Notes under the pieces: generated by a model
What the model was told of the DNA's origin: nothing
The model's database searches: none
The model's input: the letters and a program-made list of their open reading frames with translations, nothing else
From: Paludibacteraceae bacterium
GTDB taxonomy: Bacteria > Bacteroidota > Bacteroidia > Bacteroidales > Paludibacteraceae
Direction of reading: 5' to 3'
NCBI GenBank assembly: GCA_017447875.1
Contig: JAFSMP010000042.1
Location: 29,088-93,087, forward strand
DNA: 64,000 nt
Made by a program: the position numbers and the translations under genes
In this document: in pieces, positions 41,983 through 51,830 of the stretch
How positions within the stretch are numbered: the stretch's first letter is position 1
Layout of the letters: every line of letters starts with the position of its first letter

Positions 41983-42072
41983 TTACTTATGCTTATGACG
42001 ATTCTTACGCAGACGTTTTTTACGTTTGTGCGTGGACATCTTATGTCTCTTATGCTTCTTTCCGTTTGGCAT
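41983..42072 (-). CDS. AURKAIP1/COX24-domain small basic protein
   Basis: A 29-residue, strongly basic peptide (MPNGKKHKRHKMSTHKRKKR then LRKNRHKHK). It matches the short COX24-domain proteins common in Bacteroidota and similar to the mitochondrial ribosomal protein mS38, so a ribosomal role is likely. It lies between the HU gene and rng on the same strand. Confidence 0.85.
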   Translation of the reverse strand: MPNGKKHKRHKMSTHKRKKRLRKNRHKHK

Positions 42073-42107
42073 AATTGATTAATAATTAAATGTTATACTA
42101 TATGTTA

Positions 42108-42395
42108 TTATTTTTTCTTCACGTTACGAACGGCAGCAGCCAATTCTGTAGCCGGTTTGAAATAAGCAATCTGGTGCTCCGGAACAGGCACAGAGGTATT
42201 CAATGTAATGTTACGTGCGATCTTCGCCTTACGCGTCTTGGTAGCAAACGTACCGAAACCGCGGAGATAGATATTCTCGCCACGACCCAAGTTTTTCTTA
42301 ACACTACCCATCAACGATTCAACAACTACGCCGACAGTCGCTTTATCATAACCGGTAGTCATGGCAATCTCGCTAATAAGTTCAGCTTTAGTCAT
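42108..42395 (-). CDS. HU-family DNA-binding protein
   Basis: A 95-residue nucleoid protein. N-terminal helices MTKAELISEIAMTTGYDKATV and the arm GFGTFATKTRKAKIARN (here GFGTFATKTRKAKIARNI) are typical; the beta-arm tip reads NTSVPVPEHQIAYFKP. First gene of an HU-COX24-rng group. Confidence 0.95.
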   Translation of the reverse strand: MTKAELISEIAMTTGYDKATVGVVVESLMGSVKKNLGRGENIYLRGFGTFATKTRKAKIARNITLNTSVPVPEHQIAYFKPATELAAAVRNVKKK

Positions 42396-42436
42396 AAAAT
42401 TATACTATTTTTTTAGTTAAACATCAAAAAACGGTG

Positions 42437-42466
42437 CAAAGTTACTATAAATTATTGAAATACAAA
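42437..42466 (-). promoter_or_regulatory. Promoter of the HU gene
   Basis: Minus strand: TTTG, then TAACTTTG, with a spacing of 18 nt rather than 20 and no CATAT extension. The exception to the window's rule. Confidence 0.6.
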
Positions 42467-42484
42467 AGTTTTTTTGAAAAAAAA

Positions 42485-42515
42485 TTGCAAAAATCGTTAT
42501 TTTTTTGTACTTTTG
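42485..42515 (+). promoter_or_regulatory. Promoter of mutY
   Basis: TTG, 20 nt, TACTTTTG. It lies downstream of the earliest open codons, which supports the ATG at 42557. Confidence 0.65.
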
Positions 42516-42556
42516 TACCCGATTTGGCTATTTTTGACCCCGAAAAACGTATTTTT

Positions 42557-43567
42557 ATGTTCAACTCGCTAATTTTAAACCGTTTATATGAGTGGTATGA
42601 AATCAACCATCGGATCCTTCCATGGAGGGAGACGGAGGATGGGTACTCGATATGGTTGAGTGAGGTCATTCTGCAGCAGACACGTGTGGCGCAAGGGATG
42701 GAATACTACCTGCGATTTGTAACTCGTTGGCCGACCGTGGAAGACCTGGCAGCTGCCGAGGAGGCAGAAGTGTTACGGGAATGGCAGGGGCTTGGTTATT
42801 ACTCGCGGGCACGGAACCTGCATAAAGCGGCGAAACAAATAGTCGAAAGTCAAAAGTCAAAAGTCGAAAGCGGAAAGGTTGTTTTTCCGGATACGTTTGA
42901 GGAACTGAGGGCTTTGCCGGGCGTTGGAGAATATACCGCCGGAGCGATCGCTTCGTTCGCATATAATCAGCCTTATCCGGCGATGGACGGAAACGTATAT
43001 CGGGTGGTAGCACGACTGATGGATATCGATGAACCGTTTGACACGACAGACGGTAAGAAGTTGTTTCATAAGCAGATAGAGCATCTCTTGGATCGGGAGC
43101 ATCCGCGGCTATTCAACTCGGCGATGATGGAACTCGGTGCACTGCATTGTACGCCGATTCTGGGTGATGCCTGTCTCAGTTGTCCGTTGCAAGATGCCTG
43201 CTTAGGGTACGCGCACGGGACTGCAGCATTATTGCCGGTTCGTAAACCCCGACCGAAAGTAAGAGACCGTTGGTTCACCTACCACATCTATACAAACGGT
43301 ACGCACACGCTGATACAACACCGCGAAGCCAAAGATATCTGGTATCATCTGTATGAGTTTCCGTGTACGGAGGGTCAGACAGATGATACGTATCCTTTCA
43401 CGCATGTGCTCTCGCATCAACGTCTTCATGCGCGGTATATCCTACATAAGGTACAAAAAATGCCGGACATCGCCGGCACTATTGTCATTCGTTGGGAAGA
43501 CCTCAATGATTATGCGCTTTCTCGATTAACGTTGCGAGTTCTCGATACAATGCAGCATAAGGGGTAG
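42557..43567 (+). CDS. mutY: A/G-specific adenine glycosylase
   Basis: Removes adenine mispaired with 8-oxoguanine. 336 residues. SEVILQQTRVAQGMEYY (about 35), helix-hairpin-helix LPGVGEYTAGAIASFAYNQ with the catalytic Asp in PAMDGNVYRV, and the iron-sulphur cysteines CTPILGDACLSCPLQDAC. A C-terminal NUDIX-like domain follows (about 230-336). A repeat (42841-42876) encodes ESQKSKVESGKV between two conserved helices. The ATG at 42557 is set by the promoter. The 3' end overlaps the convergent DUF2520 gene by 65 bp. Confidence 0.95.
   Translation: MFNSLILNRLYEWYEINHRILPWRETEDGYSIWLSEVILQQTRVAQGMEYYLRFVTRWPTVEDLAAAEEAEVLREWQGLGYYSRARNLHKAAKQIVESQKSKVESGKVVFPDTFEELRALPGVGEYTAGAIASFAYNQPYPAMDGNVYRVVARLMDIDEPFDTTDGKKLFHKQIEHLLDREHPRLFNSAMMELGALHCTPILGDACLSCPLQDACLGYAHGTAALLPVRKPRPKVRDRWFTYHIYTNGTHTLIQHREAKDIWYHLYEFPCTEGQTDDTYPFTHVLSHQRLHARYILHKVQKMPDIAGTIVIRWEDLNDYALSRLTLRVLDTMQHKG
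42841..42876. repeat. In-frame tandem repeat in mutY, word AGTCAAA/AGTCGAAAG
   Basis: Four units of 7-9 bp. The word AGTCGAAAG also occurs at 56003-56037 on the other strand. Confidence 0.88.
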
Positions 43568-44234
43568 ATTGCAGGATCTGCAGATGATGGTTGATCACCG
43601 CCTCATCTCCCCGCTTAGCAGGACCGGTCTGCGCTTCTATCGGTTTGAGTGTGTGCATCTTAGCAGCCGTCTGGTCGATGAGCGGTAAGAGCGCTTCAAA
43701 CGGTATCTGCGTATCTGTCAGCACCTCTTGCGCGATACGGTACATGAGGTTGGTGTAGTTATTGGCAAAGATCCCGGCAATATGCAGTCGCTCGCGGTCA
43801 TGCTGGTTCGCCTCGTAGATACGGCTGGTGAGGCACTGCGCCAGCGAGTAGATGGCGGCTATATCGTCGATGTTCCGTCCTTCGATGAAACACGGGATAC
43901 CGCTCCAGTCATCGATCAACACTTCCCGACTGAAAGACTGAAAGAAATACAGCACACCTGAATGCGGTTTGTCAGCTCCGAACACCTCTTTGGGCATCGA
44001 ACCGGACGTATGCAGATGCAGGGCTTGCGGTGCATGAATCTTAGCCACCACCTCTGCCAGAGCATGGTCGGCAATCGTGTAGATATAGCAGTCTGCAGGC
44101 GGCACCGGATAGATCGGTGCCGGATCAGCCGTGATCGGCCGACCGTGCACCAGTTCGGTACGGATTCCTTTGAGTTCAAAGGCATGATGCAGGTTCGTCC
44201 CCACACTGCCGGCTCCGATAATAACGATTCTCAT
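43503..44234 (-). CDS. Rossmann-like / DUF2520 protein
   Basis: A 243-residue protein with an N-terminal NAD(P)-binding motif (IIGAGSVGTNLHHAF), HTSGSMPKEVF, and a C-terminal DUF2520 helical domain (HIAGIFANNYTNLMYRIAQEVL). Architecture is like 3-hydroxyacid or ketopantoate-type reductases, but the substrate is unknown. Coupled to the M20 peptidase gene by a 4-bp overlap. Confidence 0.88.
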   Translation of the reverse strand: MRIVIIGAGSVGTNLHHAFELKGIRTELVHGRPITADPAPIYPVPPADCYIYTIADHALAEVVAKIHAPQALHLHTSGSMPKEVFGADKPHSGVLYFFQSFSREVLIDDWSGIPCFIEGRNIDDIAAIYSLAQCLTSRIYEANQHDRERLHIAGIFANNYTNLMYRIAQEVLTDTQIPFEALLPLIDQTAAKMHTLKPIEAQTGPAKRGDEAVINHHLQILQSTPYAALYRELATLIEKAHNH

Positions 44235-45616
44235 TTTGCGTATTGTTTATAGAATTCGCTGACAGCGATAATGCCTTTTTCCCAGACCTCGAGGTCCATC
44301 GATTCGTTAGGTGAGTGGATCGCGTTCTGCTCCAGACCAAAACCCATGAGGATGGTTTTGCAACACAGTATCTGCTCAAATGCCGCGATGATAGGAATAG
44401 AGCCGCCTCGTCTGGCAGCTAACGGACGTTTGCCGAAAGCTATTTCGAAGCCTTTCTCGGCCGCTTTGTAAGCAGGGATATCGATGGGGCACACGTATCC
44501 TTGTCCTCCGTGCATAGGGGTGACTTTCACACGAACTCCTTGCGGTGCGATCGACTGCATATAGTCCGCAAAGGCCTGCGAGATCTTCTCATGGTCCTGG
44601 TTAGCGACGAGTCGGCAGGATACCTTAGCGTATGCCTTGGACGGCAGTACGGTCTTGGATCCTTCTCCCGTATAACCACCCCATATGCCGCACACGTCGA
44701 AAGACGGACGGCAGGAGTTGCGTTCCAAGGTACTGTACCCTACTTCACCGAAGACATCGTCCACGTCAATCGCCTTATTATAAGCCTCTTGCGAGAAAGG
44801 AATCTGAGCGATCATCGCCCGTTCTTCTTCCGGTATCGGCAGTACGTCCTCATAGAATCCGGGGATGGTGATGCGTCCGTTCTCGTCCACCACTTTCGCG
44901 ATCATTTCGCATAAGGCATTGACGGGATTCTTGACCGCTCCACCGAAATGCCCGGAGTGCAGGTCACGGTTCGGTCCGTCCACTTCTATCTGCCAGTACG
45001 CCAAGCCCCGCAGACCGGTGGTGATAGACGGTGTGTCTTTGCCGATCATAGAGGTGTCGGAAACCAAGATAATATCCGCCTTCAGCAGTTCCTTATGGCT
45101 TTCGAGAAAAGCCTCCAGAGAGGGCGAACCGATCTCCTCTTCTCCTTCAAAGATGAACTTGACGTTACAAGCCATCTGGCCCTCTTTCACCAGGTACTCA
45201 AAGGCCTTAGCCTGAATCATCGCCTGTCCCTTGTCATCATCCGCCCCGCGTGCGTAGAGCCGACCGTCTCGGATGGAAGGTTCCCACGGATCGGATTTCC
45301 ACTGGTCTAAAGGTTCTACGGGCATCACGTCGTAATGAGAATAGACCAGCACCGTTGGTGCTTGTGAGACCGTTTCACTGTTAGATCGCTCCGCTGTTAG
45401 ATTATATTCCGCATAAACAAACGGATTGCCTTTAGACGGCAGGACCTCGGCCTTCTGGCATCCGGCTGCTAACAGCAGTTCTTTCCAGCGCTCGGCACAA
45501 CGCGTCATGTCGGCCTTGTGCTCGGGTTGACAACTCACACTCGGGATACGAATCAGACTCGCCCATTCGTCCATAAAACGCGCTCTGTGCGCCGATATAT
45601 ACTCACGAACATCCAT
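44231..45616 (-). CDS. M20-family dipeptidase
   Basis: A 461-residue zinc peptidase. Metal ligands lie in VYSHYDVMPVEP and YARGADDDKGQ, the catalytic Glu in FIFEGEEEIGSPS, and the dimerisation lid around DGPNRDLHSGHFGGAV. No signal peptide, so cytoplasmic, probably hydrolysing dipeptides imported or released by proteases. A degenerate repeat encodes NLTAERSNSETV near residue 75. Confidence 0.92.
   Translation of the reverse strand: MDVREYISAHRARFMDEWASLIRIPSVSCQPEHKADMTRCAERWKELLLAAGCQKAEVLPSKGNPFVYAEYNLTAERSNSETVSQAPTVLVYSHYDVMPVEPLDQWKSDPWEPSIRDGRLYARGADDDKGQAMIQAKAFEYLVKEGQMACNVKFIFEGEEEIGSPSLEAFLESHKELLKADIILVSDTSMIGKDTPSITTGLRGLAYWQIEVDGPNRDLHSGHFGGAVKNPVNALCEMIAKVVDENGRITIPGFYEDVLPIPEEERAMIAQIPFSQEAYNKAIDVDDVFGEVGYSTLERNSCRPSFDVCGIWGGYTGEGSKTVLPSKAYAKVSCRLVANQDHEKISQAFADYMQSIAPQGVRVKVTPMHGGQGYVCPIDIPAYKAAEKGFEIAFGKRPLAARRGGSIPIIAAFEQILCCKTILMGFGLEQNAIHSPNESMDLEVWEKGIIAVSEFYKQYAK
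45371..45410. repeat. In-frame degenerate repeat in the M20 gene, word CTGTTAGAT
   Basis: Two clear copies of CTGTTAGAT and flanking degenerate copies, encoding NLTAERSNSE. Confidence 0.55.
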
Positions 45617-45635
45617 AATTTTTAAAAATATGCTG

Positions 45636-45667
45636 CAAAATTAATAAAATTTTTGCATATGTGCAAA
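45636..45667 (-). promoter_or_regulatory. Promoter of the M20 peptidase gene
   Basis: Minus strand: TTTG, 20 nt beginning CACATATGC, then TAATTTTG. Its -33 region is shared with the opposite promoter. Confidence 0.8.
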
Positions 45668-45683
45668 TTTTTTTGTACCTTTG
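45652..45683 (+). promoter_or_regulatory. Promoter of the GH13 genes
   Basis: TTTG, 20 nt beginning CATATGTGC, then TACCTTTG. Overlaps the M20 promoter by 16 bp around the near-palindrome TTTGCATATGTGCAAA. Confidence 0.8.
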
Positions 45684-45704
45684 CAGCGCAAAATATGTGA
45701 AACC

Positions 45705-47684
45705 ATGAGAAAACTATTCTTTTTTCTTTCTTTGAGCCTTGTTTTGGCAAGTTGTCAACGTAGTGAGGTGAATGCAGACTACATCGCCAAGTCCAATCCT
45801 ATCCTGCCGGTTCGTCTGACGAGCGACACGATGCTTATTCAGTTAACGGACTATGTGCCGGCTTTCTTCGGCGGTAAGCAGGCCTTGATGGATCCGGAGA
45901 TGGAAGTGGTCAACAGTGGTGCCATCGATGCCATCCCGTACAGTGACAAGAGCGGTAGTTTTGCTATTCCGGTATTACCGAACAAGCCCGTGATGCAGTC
46001 GCTGATCTCGCTGGCGTATGAGAACGACGTGCTGCATGTGGGTTTTTACGATACGGTAGCCGCTCCGCGTCTGTACGCATATGTGCAGAACATGCCTATT
46101 GATCCCGCTTATTGGTTGCAAATCAACGAGAACGAGTGGACCATCGACCTGTCTATCGTGCCGCAAGTGCAGGCATGTAGCAAGGGTCGTGCATGGTTGC
46201 GGGTGTTTGCGGAGAATGACGAGTACTTGTTCAACGACATGCTGCTTCCGATGCAAGACGGTAAGATCATCACCGATGCCGCACAACTGAATCGTCATGA
46301 CCCGCAGACGCAGGTGCTCTACTCCGTGCTCATCGACCGTTTCTATAACGGCAACAAAGCCAATGACTGGAAGATGAACAGTCCGGAAGTGCTTGATATC
46401 GTGGATTACCAAGGCGGTGACTTCGCCGGTATCACGCAGAAGATCGAAGAAGGTTATTTTGATCAACTGGGTGTTAACACGCTGTGGATCAGTCCGATCA
46501 CTCAGAATCCGTGGGACGCATGGGGCTGCTATCCGTTCAAGAACGGCAATAAATACGACAACACGAAGACCTACACCAAGTTCAGCGGTTACCACGGTTA
46601 CTGGCCGATATACGCCACCAAACTCGATGACCGCTTCGGTACGCCGGACGAGTTCAGCACCTTATTAAATAGCGCGCACGCGCACGGGATAAACGTGGTG
46701 CTGGACTATGTGGGTAACCATATGCATATTAACTCGCCGACGCTGCAGGCGCATCCGGACTGGCATACGGACTCGATCCTGCCGGACGGACGGCGTAACT
46801 TCGAGTTATGGGACGAGGCACGTCTGACGACCTGGTTCGACAAGCATATACCTACCCTCGACCTGGAGCGTCCCGAAGTATGCGAAGCGATGACGGACAG
46901 TGCTCTCTACTGGTTAGCTAACTACGAGTTGGACGGTTTCCGTCACGATGCGTGCAAGCATATTCCCGAAGGATTCTGGCGGATGTTAGGTCAGAAGATC
47001 GCTACGCGCTGGCCGGGCAGACCGATATGGATGATTGGTGAGACCTACGGTAGTCCGGAACTCATCGGTTCATACGTCAAGACCGGCATGCTCAATGCCC
47101 AGTTCGATTTCAATGTGTATTTCACCACCCGTGAAGCGCTGTGTGACCTCACCGGCATGGACCAGATTGTACAGAACGAGTTGACCTCTCTCAAGACCTA
47201 CGGTGCGCACCACACGATGGGAAACATCAGCGGTAACCATGACCAGATCCGTTTTGCTTCTATCGCCGGAGGAGCTATCGATATCCACAGTCAAGGTAAG
47301 GAAGAAGGATGGACGCAGACCATCGGTATCGGCGATGCCGACAAGGCGTACAAACGTGCCTTGCTGCTGGAGGTGATCAACATGACCCTTCCCGGTGTTC
47401 CCTGTATCTATCAGGGCGACGAGTATGCCGAAGTGGGTGGTAATGACCCGGATAACCGGCATATGCTGCGTTTTGAGACGCTGAGTCTGGATGAGCGCAA
47501 CATGCGTGACAAAGTAGCCGAACTCATCCATATGCGTCGTCAGTCGATGCCGCTGCTCTACGGTGAGTTCATCCCGCTCATCAGCCGTCCGGACGAGATC
47601 GTCTATCAGCGTATCTACTTGGGAGAAAAGATCACCGTCTTCATCAACCGCAAGAACCTCAGTTACGAAATCATCAATAATTAA
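45705..47684 (+). CDS. GH13 alpha-amylase-family lipoprotein
   Basis: A 659-residue envelope glucan hydrolase. The lipobox is LVLASC. A beta-sandwich-like N-terminal region (to about 210) precedes the GH13 barrel: DRFYNGNKAND, NVVLDYVGNHMHINS, nucleophile Asp in GFRHDACKH (about 414), acid Glu in MIGETYG (about 446), and Asp in SGNHDQIRF (about 512). Position outside the cell suggests maltodextrin or starch breakdown. The ATG at 45705 starts the signal; an earlier in-frame codon overlaps the promoter. Confidence 0.92.
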   Translation: MRKLFFFLSLSLVLASCQRSEVNADYIAKSNPILPVRLTSDTMLIQLTDYVPAFFGGKQALMDPEMEVVNSGAIDAIPYSDKSGSFAIPVLPNKPVMQSLISLAYENDVLHVGFYDTVAAPRLYAYVQNMPIDPAYWLQINENEWTIDLSIVPQVQACSKGRAWLRVFAENDEYLFNDMLLPMQDGKIITDAAQLNRHDPQTQVLYSVLIDRFYNGNKANDWKMNSPEVLDIVDYQGGDFAGITQKIEEGYFDQLGVNTLWISPITQNPWDAWGCYPFKNGNKYDNTKTYTKFSGYHGYWPIYATKLDDRFGTPDEFSTLLNSAHAHGINVVLDYVGNHMHINSPTLQAHPDWHTDSILPDGRRNFELWDEARLTTWFDKHIPTLDLERPEVCEAMTDSALYWLANYELDGFRHDACKHIPEGFWRMLGQKIATRWPGRPIWMIGETYGSPELIGSYVKTGMLNAQFDFNVYFTTREALCDLTGMDQIVQNELTSLKTYGAHHTMGNISGNHDQIRFASIAGGAIDIHSQGKEEGWTQTIGIGDADKAYKRALLLEVINMTLPGVPCIYQGDEYAEVGGNDPDNRHMLRFETLSLDERNMRDKVAELIHMRRQSMPLLYGEFIPLISRPDEIVYQRIYLGEKITVFINRKNLSYEIINN

Positions 47685-47689
47685 TACGC

Positions 47690-48973
47690 ATGAAAAAGAC
47701 ATTCTTTCTGTTTGTTGCTGCCTTAGCACTGCTTAGTTGTGCGCAGCAAGAGATGCGTCACCCCAAATGGGCGTATGACGCTACTATCTATGAGTTGAAC
47801 ACCCGTCAAGCGACACCGGAAGGTACGTTTGCAGCGGCTGAAGCGCTGTTACCTACCCTCAAGGACAACGGTATCGACATCATCTGGGTGATGCCTTGTC
47901 AACCGATCGGTAAAATCACCCGCAAAGGTTCGTTAGGCAGTTACTACTCCATCATCGACTACTGCGCCATCAACCCTGAGTTCGGTACACGTGCCGACTT
48001 CGAGCATTTCCTGGCAAAGGCGCATAAGATGGGCTTTAAGGTCATCCTGGACTGGGTTGCTAACCACACGGCACCGGATAGCGAGTGGACCAAGAACGAG
48101 GGTTGGCATTATCGCGACAGTCTGGGTAACCTGATGGTACAATACGACTGGACCGATATCAGCAAACTCAACTATGACAATCAGGATATGCGAAATGAGA
48201 TGCTCAAAGCAATGCACTGGTGGATGGACAGCATCGGTATCGACGGTTTCCGTTGCGACGTAGCGGGTGAAGTACCGACTGACTTCTGGAACTGGGCGAT
48301 GAGTGACCTGCGTTTGACGCATCCGGATATGTTCACGTTAGCGGAAGATGAGGACAAGGCAGACGAGTTGACCGAGACCGCCTTCGACATGTACTACGGC
48401 TGGACCCTGCACCATATCATGAACGATGTAGCACAAGGCAAGCAGAATGTAGAAGATTTATGGAATTACTTCGCGAAAGCAGACTCAACTATACGCCCCG
48501 AGGCTATTCGTATGAATTTTATCACCAATCATGATGAGAACAGTTGGAACGGTACGGAGCAGGAACGTATGGGAGATGCAGTCAATCTGTTTGCTGCTTT
48601 CTGCTATGTGGTACCGGGAATGCCGATGATGTACACGGGTCAGATCAGCGGTAACCACCACCGTCTGGAGTTCTTCGAGAAAGACCTGATCGACACCGAC
48701 GCGGCATACGCACAGGCGGATCTGTATAAGAACCTCAATGCGATGCGTGCACGTAACAAAGCACTCTTCTCGCCGGAAGCAGGTGCTCCGATGGAGCGTA
48801 TCGCATGCGACAACGACGCTATCTTCGCCTGCAAGCGCAGCAAAGTCGGCAAATGGCATACGAACACCGTCATTGCGGTGATGAATATGAGTGCCGAACC
48901 GCAAACCGTCACCCTGGACTGCGGCAAGACGTTTGAGTTAGCACCTTGGGCTTATGAGATCATAGAAAAATGA
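47690..48973 (+). CDS. Second GH13 alpha-amylase-family lipoprotein
   Basis: A 427-residue lipoprotein (lipobox LALLSC) with a compact GH13 barrel: VILDWVANHTAPDSEW, nucleophile Asp in GFRCDVAGE (about 187), Glu in TLAEDED (about 218), and Asp in ITNHDENSW (about 280). It lies 5 bp after the first GH13 gene, so both are one transcript, ended by the terminator at 48995-49022. The pair may act in turn on one glucan. No SusC/SusD genes are in the window. Confidence 0.92.
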   Translation: MKKTFFLFVAALALLSCAQQEMRHPKWAYDATIYELNTRQATPEGTFAAAEALLPTLKDNGIDIIWVMPCQPIGKITRKGSLGSYYSIIDYCAINPEFGTRADFEHFLAKAHKMGFKVILDWVANHTAPDSEWTKNEGWHYRDSLGNLMVQYDWTDISKLNYDNQDMRNEMLKAMHWWMDSIGIDGFRCDVAGEVPTDFWNWAMSDLRLTHPDMFTLAEDEDKADELTETAFDMYYGWTLHHIMNDVAQGKQNVEDLWNYFAKADSTIRPEAIRMNFITNHDENSWNGTEQERMGDAVNLFAAFCYVVPGMPMMYTGQISGNHHRLEFFEKDLIDTDAAYAQADLYKNLNAMRARNKALFSPEAGAPMERIACDNDAIFACKRSKVGKWHTNTVIAVMNMSAEPQTVTLDCGKTFELAPWAYEIIEK

Positions 48974-48994
48974 CCAATGACAAATAATAAATAA

Positions 48995-49022
48995 TAAATC
49001 CCGCAAATCAATGCGGGATTTA
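48995..49022. terminator. Bidirectional intrinsic terminator
   Basis: Perfect stem TAAATCCCGC (48995-49004) with GCGGGATTTA (49013-49022), 8-nt loop, A-rich on one side and T-rich on the other. It lies between the convergent GH13 and fabG genes. Confidence 0.9.
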
Positions 49023-49024
49023 TT

Positions 49025-49763
<739 letters not shown>

Positions 49764-49765
<2 letters not shown>

Positions 49766-49825
49766 AAAAAACGTTAAATAGTTAAATGGTTAAAATGGTT
49801 TTGATTGCATCAAAACGTTAAACGG
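49764..49825. repeat. Intergenic repeat, words GTTAAATG/ACGTTAAA
   Basis: Five or more degenerate units of about 8-9 bp between lptC and fabG. Confidence 0.75.
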
Positions 49826-50395
49826 TTACTCTTCATCCACCGGGAAGATGCCGGTCGGATGAAGGATGGTATATTTGCTCATCTGCTCATTCGACTCGAA
49901 CCCTACTCCTTCGATGATGCTCTTCTCGCGCGTGATATGGATCGCAGAGTCCGAATAGACGCGGTGGGTCTTCTGGTCCCACAATAACTCCTGCGTATCG
50001 AACTGCTCACCCTCCAGGTTCAGCGCATGCACGTCGCCGCGTAATGTCCAAACCTGTTCATTCTCATGATAATGCGCATAATTGGCCTTGAGCGAAGCTT
50101 CCACGTTCAGGTTCTCATCGAACTGCTCGAGGTAGATCCCTTTGGGAAACTCCTGATAGGGTTCCGGCGTCTTGTCGTACACGAGCCATAAGGCGGCTTC
50201 GATACGGTAACGGGTGATACCGGAGTCGGAGATAAGGGTAGTGACGGAGTCCGTTGCCAACACCGGTAACTGTTCCCGACTCAGTTCCATCTTCACCTCC
50301 CCCACTTTCTTGGGCTTGGACGAGCAAGAAACCATACACATAGCGAGCAACACGAGGCTGCTCGCTATGAGATGATATGTCGAAAACGTCTTCAA
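49826..50395 (-). CDS. lptC: LptC, lipopolysaccharide export lipoprotein
   Basis: A 189-residue protein linking the LPS ABC transporter to the periplasmic bridge. The N-terminus reads LVLLAMCMVSCSS, a lipobox typical of Bacteroidota LptC. The beta-jellyroll follows with SGITRYRIEAALWLVYD, FPKGIYLEQFDENLNVEASLKA and ENEQVWTLRGDVHALNLEGE. Coupled to the TPR gene with a 1-bp gap. Confidence 0.88.
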   Translation of the reverse strand: MKTFSTYHLIASSLVLLAMCMVSCSSKPKKVGEVKMELSREQLPVLATDSVTTLISDSGITRYRIEAALWLVYDKTPEPYQEFPKGIYLEQFDENLNVEASLKANYAHYHENEQVWTLRGDVHALNLEGEQFDTQELLWDQKTHRVYSDSAIHITREKSIIEGVGFESNEQMSKYTILHPTGIFPVDEE

Positions 50396-50396
50396 C

Positions 50397-51809
50397 TTAA
50401 CGGATAGCTGTGTTCTCTCCGATCCAGCCGCCTACATAGTAGGTCGAACCCGAGAACTCGTTCGGCAAGTCGAAACGCTCCTCTTTGGTCGGATAATACT
50501 TACTGTACGAACTGATGAACTCATTAGCCTGAGCCTCAACCGACGGATCGATCTGTTTAGCCTTCACGAACTTATCCACAGCTGCCCAGTAAACGGTCTT
50601 GTTCAAGATACGACCCTTGGCATCTTGCGGATAGAGTTGGGAAGCTGCGTAGCACATACCGATGATGATATAGCAACGACCCTGACCCTTGTTCATACCC
50701 ATACCGCTCAGCGTAGCGATAGAAGCTTGTGCATACTTACGTGCTTCCGGATATTTCTTGAGGTTGTTGTAGCAATAGAAGGCTGCATTGTACTGATAGT
50801 CAGCTACATCCTCCATCTCATCTTCGACCATAGCCAGTTTGATTGCCTGATCGTAGTAAGCCACAGCTTGCTCGTAGTCACCTTTCTTAGCGGCCATCGA
50901 AGCACAACCGGCAGCGGACTCATCGGTGGGTTGCAGTTTATGCGCTGCCTCACAGGCTGCGAAATACACATCGCTCTCCGTGCAGCGAACACGCTTATAG
51001 AGTTTGGCGATCTTCTGAAGCATATCAAGGTTGGTCAGGTTATCCTGTACGGCTGCTGCGTAAATCTCATCCAACTTCGAGCAGTCTGCGGCACCTGAGA
51101 TAGCGAAGATATTATCTACATAGTCTTTCTGCTTAGCGGCGATCTCTGCGTTCTTGTTGGTGGCATCAGCAGACTGATCTGCCAAAGCGTTGCTGGCCAA
51201 CTCATAGTCCGAGATCAACTGCTCTGCCTTGCCGTTCGGATCCTGTTTGTAGAGGGCGTACGATACGTCCACCAGTTTCACGAGCACCATCACTTTGCTC
51301 TTCGAACCCATACCTTCTACCGACGCACGCAGACACTCACGTGCTTCTGCCAGTTTAGCATCTCCGTAGAAATCCACGTATGCCAGACCCTTCTCGCCTA
51401 AGATATATACCTTCGGATATTTGGGATCATTACCGAAGAAACGGATACGCTTGTCGCACATCTCTACGGCTAACTTAGCCAGACGCTCTTTCTCTGCGGG
51501 ATCAGCGGTTGCTTGGAACAAAGCCTCCACGATCTTGGCACCATCGGAATAGATGGACTTGTTCGCGTTCGGGCAAGTGGTATACACATCCCACCAAGGA
51601 CCGTACGCATCTGCGTACATCTTGTTCTTTACCGACTCGTGAAAGAGCGATACGTTCACAACGCACTCCTCGGTGATCGTCGGTTCTTCTTCCTCCACCG
51701 GAGCTGCGACTACCGGTGCTTCTTCAGCCGCTTTCTTCGGCTTCTTCGCGCATGCCAGAGCCGGTACGGCTGCTGCCAACGCTACTACCAATAAGTTTCT
51801 GATTTTCAT
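50397..51809 (-). CDS. Tetratricopeptide-like exported protein
   Basis: A 470-residue exported protein (signal LLVVALAAAVPALACA) with a charged linker (KKPKKAAEEAPVVAAPVEEE) and helical TPR-type repeats (AAGCASMAAKKGDYEQAVAYYDQAIKL split as AAGCASMAAKKGDYEQAV). Genes of this type recur between lptC and coaX in Bacteroidales, which points to an envelope-assembly role, not known in detail. Confidence 0.8.
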   Translation of the reverse strand: MKIRNLLVVALAAAVPALACAKKPKKAAEEAPVVAAPVEEEEPTITEECVVNVSLFHESVKNKMYADAYGPWWDVYTTCPNANKSIYSDGAKIVEALFQATADPAEKERLAKLAVEMCDKRIRFFGNDPKYPKVYILGEKGLAYVDFYGDAKLAEARECLRASVEGMGSKSKVMVLVKLVDVSYALYKQDPNGKAEQLISDYELASNALADQSADATNKNAEIAAKQKDYVDNIFAISGAADCSKLDEIYAAAVQDNLTNLDMLQKIAKLYKRVRCTESDVYFAACEAAHKLQPTDESAAGCASMAAKKGDYEQAVAYYDQAIKLAMVEDEMEDVADYQYNAAFYCYNNLKKYPEARKYAQASIATLSGMGMNKGQGRCYIIIGMCYAASQLYPQDAKGRILNKTVYWAAVDKFVKAKQIDPSVEAQANEFISSYSKYYPTKEERFDLPNEFSGSTYYVGGWIGENTAIR

Positions 51810-51830
51810 AATGATAATATTTTTAGTTAA

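Noticed and set aside
45705-48973. Polysaccharide utilisation locus
   Set aside because: Two GH13 lipoproteins are present, but there is no SusC/SusD pair or regulator in the window.
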